The notes under the pieces were generated by a model, which saw nothing but the letters and a program-made list of their open reading frames with translations, made no database searches and was not told the DNA's origin. From NCBI GenBank assembly GCA_002070945.1, contig MWEG01000034.1:177090-241089 (forward strand): DNA of 64,000 bases, written 5' to 3'. The translations under genes were made by a program, and so were the position numbers. Of this stretch, positions 60,601 to 64,000 are shown piece after piece (the first letter of the stretch is position 1; the number at the start of each line of letters is the position of its first letter). The DNA comes from Lentisphaerae bacterium ADurb.Bin082 (lineage in GTDB: Bacteria > Verrucomicrobiota > Lentisphaeria > Oligosphaerales > Oligosphaeraceae).

Positions 60601-62235
60601 ATCTATGCCGTGCCGAACGACTGCGACGGCGAGACGATTCATATCAAGTACTTTGCGGTCTATCCCGGCGGCGAAGATGATAGCGAAGCAGATCAGCTGT
60701 TGAAGGGAGCGCAAACTCTTGCCAACGATCCCAATGACATCATTGCTTACATGGAGGCCATCGTCATCAACGGCTTTGACGAAGAAGGCACCATCACTGA
60801 CGGCACTTTTGCCGATGCGGATGTGCTCGGTGACCCTGAACGGCCTGCTGCATTGGCAAAGTTTTTCGCCACCACGCAGCGCGCTGTGGCTGTTAAATAT
60901 ATCCTGGCCGAGGATGCGCCTATGGGCGAGGAAATTCCCCTGGAGCTGATTGTCCAGGATGACGGCGGCAGCCGTGAAGACATGGACGATGACAAGAGCG
61001 TGACCGAGTTCAAGCTGGTGCTTGGCGCTACGCCGTGGTATCCGATCTATGACTTGCCTTGCGATGTGCACGAAACGCACCAGGTGACGTTGACGGCGCC
61101 AGGCGAGGAAACAGTCATTGTCTACGTCACTGGCCCCACCTTGAAGCCCGAGCATTACTTCTACAGCAATACGAATGGTCTGACCTCTGGCGCTGTCTAC
61201 ACGGCTGAACTGCGCCCCTGGAATCCTGCCCAGGGCGTAGCTGGAGACGTCTGCGAAGCCGACCCGGCCGCTCTGCGAGTCCAGGTGCCGGAATACGGCT
61301 TGCCCGGCCAGGCGGAAGTTGCCATTGATGGGCCGGTTGCCATTGGCGGCAACCGCTACATCTTTGCGATTAAGGCGCCCATGGCCAGTGGCTATGTCCT
61401 GACCATCACCCGCAACAACGCGCCGTTCAAGACCATCACCAGCAATTTCGTGCCGAACAACGATGGGCTGATTCTCCCGAATGCTGAGCTGGAGCTGGAT
61501 CTGTTCGCAGCGGGAACCTATCGCGCCACGGTCAAAGGCGTCAATCCCAAGGGCTTTGGCGAAGAGTCTGAAGAAGCCGTACGCGAGATTGGTTTTGAAC
61601 TTGCCGCGCGTCTGGAATGGCCGGAAGATGGCTTTGTCCCGACTGACGGCAAGAACATTGTGATTCCTAAGGACGCGAAAGCGGCTACGGTCAAATTCTC
61701 CTGGCCGGTCGTCAGTGCCGCCACCGCCTATAATTTCCACTTGTATGACAGCACTGGCAAGGTAGTCAAGGTCAGTCCGAACATCCAGGTCAACGCATTG
61801 TCCGTTGCCATCGCGGCGGAAACCTCTGGCAGCTATACCTGGTGGGTGGAAGCCATCAGTGGCGGCAATGTGCTGGCCAGCAAGACCATGAGCTTCCGAC
61901 TGGTCAAAAAGACGGATGCGCCGATGGTGGAGAGATTCGAGATCGCCGCAGGCTTTGTCAACAAGCTCATCATGAACTTCAGCGCAGAACAAGGCGCGCT
62001 GCCGGCGGTAGGGACGATTTCATACGAAATCCAGCACTACGACGCCAGCGCCAAGAGCTGGATCCTGTACCTGAAGAAAGACGGCAAGGGCGTCCGGCCG
62101 ATGGACAACGGCGATAGGACATGGACGCTGGTTCTCCCAGGAGCGACGTTGGCGGTCGGAGACTACATCCTCATTCGCGAGTACGTCAACAATGTGGTTC
62201 AGGGCGGCTTTATCCTCTACCGCCTCAACAAATAG
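57613..62235 (+). CDS. Giant exported protein: cohesin-like N-terminus and Ig/cadherin-like repeats
   Basis: The 1540-residue acidic protein has a signal peptide (ending SYAYA near residue 23) followed by ATLSVGNFTGSPGLTATDVL and IQFQNDEAVSQLAFDLKY, which matches the start of cohesin domains (a short strand, GxPG, then a strand ending in Asp-Leu-Tyr). Residues from about 180 are Asp/Asn-rich repeats, several ending in VNDPPDVA or VNDKPVVDVAD, as in cadherin-like and Ig-like tandem domains of bacterial surface proteins. The last 200 residues look like fibronectin-type domains. No membrane anchor or sorting signal is seen. It lies 82 bases after the dockerin-like gene and is presumably in the same operon. 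Confidence 0.65.
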   Translation: MKTIKNCLLYLITPWLLCSYAYAAATLSVGNFTGSPGLTATDVLIQFQNDEAVSQLAFDLKYKVPGANIQLDGEVDFTASAGAVLVNPGSVTPAAAVNVVVKDDETLTFSISNFVGAAINPSATAQTIFTVKLLVGVGAAKEAMPLDLTVDSVVATDFQDVDTAAVDGTFAVVYKFNAPELVGAADEGAPQITLTPVFTDENDAATGGVIDDVDFDYPAGGDAATHGAFAVSADGKSILYTPPTKVGNIPAFDVVANYTASSGGNVDGNTVTIRVTPVNDPPDVAIVTPIAAITEEEHLKLTITFEDEEGGNFDFFVYVQIGNLNWEKVEGNWDGLTFTSDDVPGYDAVGHPSLTSVYNIKVEALDLAHNQSTDSAPAPVTVHDVDQPVGKPTDVAVVPDPAFVTSALGVNYTDAVDPDAEDVVNHTFKWTNDKNDTTFDTRTVPAGAAKKGETWTVKVTAHSFNNNTNFAEAQITISNTPPTVGDGTLFIRKGAGLPNSKDIDLATLASDRDGQDDITGMEIVKQPAKGTLALKEGTVYTYTVDGDDEFFGEDADSFTFKAVDADGGVSEVAATVIVTYRENPPPVFVEDTAIGVDPDGYDEVDVANNNAPAVVNVSVNVGDTDPAVAGTGVAQVVWNLAMKAEDDRRNGVDPNGWLVYAPAPGITGGNIGAISCTINFPGFDTIVGADRPDEVTFVLSVVAIDGDGAESEPFVFPDIVIRDVDRAPAAATDIVFEVPRGDGQVPLSLFTDYDANAKAEGAQDPDGDALVGYRYTWTLANAKLPRNLSLLVETPDMVEDGDFCDWPFERDLIKGDRLTVKAVAVSAPAYDEDALKESTAFESVELTVENSAPYFVTAPGAVWQLFESATGDVEVILPLTFKWENIVRNGGLQDLVANDIDAAAFQVDADGNKHFVDSLEFSIDADADGADYDAEEHGKTVIGPDGRSLGYVPAKHYNGQFKIGVKVTDEDGASATYLLTVNVQAVNDKPVVDVADIYAVPNDCDGETIHIKYFAVYPGGEDDSEADQLLKGAQTLANDPNDIIAYMEAIVINGFDEEGTITDGTFADADVLGDPERPAALAKFFATTQRAVAVKYILAEDAPMGEEIPLELIVQDDGGSREDMDDDKSVTEFKLVLGATPWYPIYDLPCDVHETHQVTLTAPGEETVIVYVTGPTLKPEHYFYSNTNGLTSGAVYTAELRPWNPAQGVAGDVCEADPAALRVQVPEYGLPGQAEVAIDGPVAIGGNRYIFAIKAPMASGYVLTITRNNAPFKTITSNFVPNNDGLILPNAELELDLFAAGTYRATVKGVNPKGFGEESEEAVREIGFELAARLEWPEDGFVPTDGKNIVIPKDAKAATVKFSWPVVSAATAYNFHLYDSTGKVVKVSPNIQVNALSVAIAAETSGSYTWWVEAISGGNVLASKTMSFRLVKKTDAPMVERFEIAAGFVNKLIMNFSAEQGALPAVGTISYEIQHYDASAKSWILYLKKDGKGVRPMDNGDRTWTLVLPGATLAVGDYILIREYVNNVVQGGFILYRLNK

Positions 62236-62361
62236 GCACAGGCGTTTTACAACGTCAGCCGGAGGCGTCAGTGTGCGCACAAGCGCTGGCGCCCCGGCGC
62301 ATCATATTATCTTTCAACATCGCGGTGATGGCATTATTATTCAGAAAAGGAGAAGAGAAAC

Positions 62362-63276
62362 ATGAAATTCAGTCGGATCATGGCGATTGTCAGTGGGCTT
62401 AGTGTGTTGGCTTTCAGCGTTATGGCTCAGGGTGTGGCAAGCTCGGATGCTTCCTCTGCCAGCAATTGGTCGCTCGGTGCCGGTCTCAGCTATCGCAGTT
62501 TCCGTGACGCCAGATTCACCGGCATCAACACCGGTGATTATGTAGGTCTGTTCCAGGCTTCGGCGGCTGACATGGGTGAATTTTCCTCCGAAATCACCAA
62601 GTACATGGGCAACAACCCGGTTCCCGTCAATGTCGTCACCTATACGGGCGGAAGCGCCAAGACCTCGGGCGATTACGGTTTCCAGGAATCCCTGGGCATC
62701 ATCCTGGGAACGAGCCTTGGACTTTGGCAGGATGGCCGACTTGGCCTGGACTTCGTCGCCAATTTCCAGTACTTCCAGCTGGACACGGCAGCCTACGGCA
62801 GCGCAGGCAGCGAAAAAACCACGAACGTCTATGCTGCCGGAGGTGGAGTGTCCTATAATGACGTCTACCAGCAGACCAACTACGTCGGCGCCATATCGAA
62901 AACTAAGTTCGACCTGGAATTGTATGTGATTGACCTGGGCGTCTCCTTGGATTACAGCTTTGAGAATGGCCTCGGCTTGTATGTCGCAAGCGGACCGACC
63001 CTGTCCATGGCTGACATGGAGAGCAACAGCCGTGCGGGACTCTTCAATACAGCCGCATCCAACAGCCCCATCAGCAGAGCCCGCGGTCGCGACAACGAGA
63101 TCGAATTCGAATGGGGCTGGTATGTCTCGGCAGGAGCGTCCTACTGGTTTAGCGAGAATGTCGGCCTGGCCTGCGAATTGCGCTATGACGAAGCCTTTGG
63201 CACGGTTGGAACCAAGTATGTGGTTCAGGATCTCGACGCCTGGGGCGGAAACCTGATGCTGCTCTTCCGCTTCTAA
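62362..63276 (+). CDS. Outer-membrane beta-barrel protein
   Basis: The 304-residue protein has a signal peptide (MKFSRIMAIVSGLSVLAFSV, then MAQG), a body of alternating hydrophobic strands rich in Gly, Tyr and Ser (SLGAGLSYRSF, LDYSFENGLGLYVASGPT, WGWYVSAGASYWF), and ends NLMLLFRF, with the terminal Phe typical of barrel proteins folded by BamA. This shows a Gram-negative-type envelope. It may anchor or export its operon partners. GAGAAGAGAAAC precedes the ATG. A terminator follows. Confidence 0.8.
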   Translation: MKFSRIMAIVSGLSVLAFSVMAQGVASSDASSASNWSLGAGLSYRSFRDARFTGINTGDYVGLFQASAADMGEFSSEITKYMGNNPVPVNVVTYTGGSAKTSGDYGFQESLGIILGTSLGLWQDGRLGLDFVANFQYFQLDTAAYGSAGSEKTTNVYAAGGGVSYNDVYQQTNYVGAISKTKFDLELYVIDLGVSLDYSFENGLGLYVASGPTLSMADMESNSRAGLFNTAASNSPISRARGRDNEIEFEWGWYVSAGASYWFSENVGLACELRYDEAFGTVGTKYVVQDLDAWGGNLMLLFRF

Positions 63277-63304
63277 TCGTCAAGCTTGAAACAAAACGCG
63301 AAGC

Positions 63305-63344
63305 GCCGGTCAATGCCAAAGGCATCGACCGGCACTTTTGTTTT
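63305..63344 (+). terminator. Rho-independent terminator of the surface operon
   Basis: GCCGGTC (63305-63311) pairs with GACCGGC (63327-63333), with an inner ATGCC/GGCAT stem, followed by TTTTGTTTT. Confidence 0.8.
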
Positions 63345-63382
63345 AAGACTTTTGTCAAGCAGGACTGACCGCAGGCAAAGAG

Positions 63383-63412
63383 AAAGCCGCACGTGTTGCC
63401 ACGTGCGGCTTT
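63383..63412 (-). terminator. Terminator of the initiator tRNA (minus strand)
   Basis: AAAGCCGCACGT (63383-63394) pairs perfectly with ACGTGCGGCTTT (63401-63412), six bases beyond the tRNA 3' end. The T run after it on the minus strand is short. Confidence 0.55.
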
Positions 63413-63417
63413 CAAAT

Positions 63418-63494
63418 TGGTAGCGGGGGTAGGATTTGAACCTACGACCTTCAGGTTATGAGCCTGACGAGCTGCCGGGCTGCTCCACCCCGCA
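63418..63494 (-). tRNA. Initiator tRNA-Met (anticodon CAU)
   Basis: On the minus strand the acceptor stem is GCGGGG with CCCCGC, and the first base pair (position 1 with 72) is a U-U mismatch, as a mismatch there marks initiator tRNAs (C-A in E. coli). The anticodon stem ends in GGC/ and the loop CTCATAA gives CAU. CCA is encoded. Confidence 0.93.
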
Positions 63495-63521
63495 TCACAA
63501 TGTTTTCTGCTTACAATCTAT

Positions 63522-63549
63522 ACTATAGCATGGGTATATGAGAAAGCAA
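63522..63549 (-). promoter_or_regulatory. Candidate promoter of the initiator tRNA
   Basis: On the minus strand, TTGCTT (63544-63549) and TATAGT (63522-63527) are spaced by 16 bases, upstream of the tRNA 5' end at 63494. Confidence 0.45.
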
Positions 63550-63589
63550 TTAAAATTGGTGAAAAAATAGGAAAAAATGGAAATTTGTT

Positions 63590-63620
63590 AATGTGCGAAG
63601 TTTTGTGATGAATGCTTGTA
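63590..63620 (+). repeat. 31-bp dispersed repeat, copy 3
   Basis: It is the exact reverse complement of 13299-13329 over 31 bases. Confidence 0.9.
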
Positions 63621-63755
63621 GATTTTTAGGCTGATGTATGTGAGATTGGTTCCATCTGCTGGCCATGACTCCTGTGCGTACTGTCAAATACCGCTTCAGC
63701 AACTACATGTTGCTGATTCATAGTGAGCTGCTTAACAAGCATTTGTGCATGCAGT

Positions 63756-63908
63756 TTGCGCCGTAGGCGCTTAACCATGCTTAACCCCAGGCTTTAGCCT
63801 GGGGGAAGGCATACCCTAAAACTGGTGCCCTGTAGGGGCACTACCGGGACGTCTACCAGCACAATCACTACGCCAAATCTCCCTTTCTGTCACAAGATTT
63901 CGCACATT
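63756..63908 (-). repeat. 153-bp dispersed repeat, copy 2 (inverted)
   Basis: The reverse complement matches 12883-13035 at 144 of 153 positions. Both hairpins (CCCCAGGC/GCCTGGGG and GCGCC/GGCGC) are kept. Confidence 0.9.
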
Positions 63909-64000
63909 ACCGAAATTTGTTAATGGGTCAGTACACACCCCGGCGCTCCGCTGGGACAATTTGCAGGAAACCCGCGTCTAGCAGCACACCTGCCCAACCA

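Larger units (their letters stand above)
63495..64000. other. Right-edge intergenic region with repeats
   Basis: No gene is supported to the end of the window. It holds the promoter of the initiator tRNA, the 31-bp repeat (63590-63620) and the inverted copy of the 153-bp repeat (63756-63908). Confidence 0.7.

Noticed and set aside
59464..61992. An 842-residue minus-strand frame across the cohesin-like gene
   Set aside because: It is antisense to the long acidic protein, has no signal sequence, no domain pattern and no ribosome-binding site.

Overview
The window is a bacterial chromosome segment, moderately GC-rich, that most resembles the PVC superphylum and probably Lentisphaerae (Victivallis-like). 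The reasons are: a prepilin-type protein with the N-terminus [18 protein letters not shown] followed by an Asp-Gly H-box typical of Lentisphaerae, Planctomycetes and Verrucomicrobia; the order tuf, rpmG, tRNA-Trp, secE, nusG, rplKAJL, rpoBC (close to the chlamydial order); an EF-G resembling the spirochaete/planctomycete and mitochondrial EF-G2 type; zinc-ribbon Ser/Thr kinases; and large secreted glycoside hydrolases. The assignment is inferred from the sequence alone.

Layout. 1-2768: 3' end of a HerA/FtsK-like ATPase gene, then an IS66-family element with terminal inverted repeats. 2995-9531: a GT39-type membrane glycosyltransferase, hisB, thrS (no TGS domain), infC-rpmI-rplT (infC apparently starting at AUC) and tRNA-Glu. 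9720-15707: a pseudokinase, ispG, an 0.9-kb repeat-filled gap and a secreted TIM-barrel protein. 15956-38287: an almost continuous information-processing block: rpsA, tRNA-Thr, tuf, rpmG, tRNA-Trp, secE, nusG, rplK, rplA, rplJ, rplL, rpoB, rpoC, then rpsL, rpsG, EF-G, rpsJ, rplC, rplD, rplW, rplB, rpsS. The S10-type operon stops abruptly after rpsS. 38725-54122: carbohydrate metabolism: an FAD oxidoreductase, two near-identical GH42-like secreted enzymes flanking a prepilin-like gene, a phosphohexomutase, a Gfo/Idh/MocA dehydrogenase and a GH106-like enzyme. 54171-55169: an intact Ser/Thr kinase. 55559-63276: a consensus sigma-70 promoter followed by three exported proteins: a dockerin-like protein, a 1540-residue cohesin-like/cadherin-like protein and an outer-membrane beta-barrel. 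The window closes with initiator tRNA-Met and a dispersed repeat.

The most interesting points are the candidate cohesin/dockerin surface operon, the AUC start of infC, native ribosomal and RNA-polymerase residues that equal known streptomycin (S12 Arg88) and rifampicin (RpoB Asn at E. coli 526) resistance substitutions, the mtEFG2-like EF-G in the str operon, the split S10 operon, and a rich set of intergenic repeats: heptamer tandem repeats, 26-bp hairpin repeats with compensatory arm changes, and a 153-bp repeat in opposite orientations about 50 kb apart.
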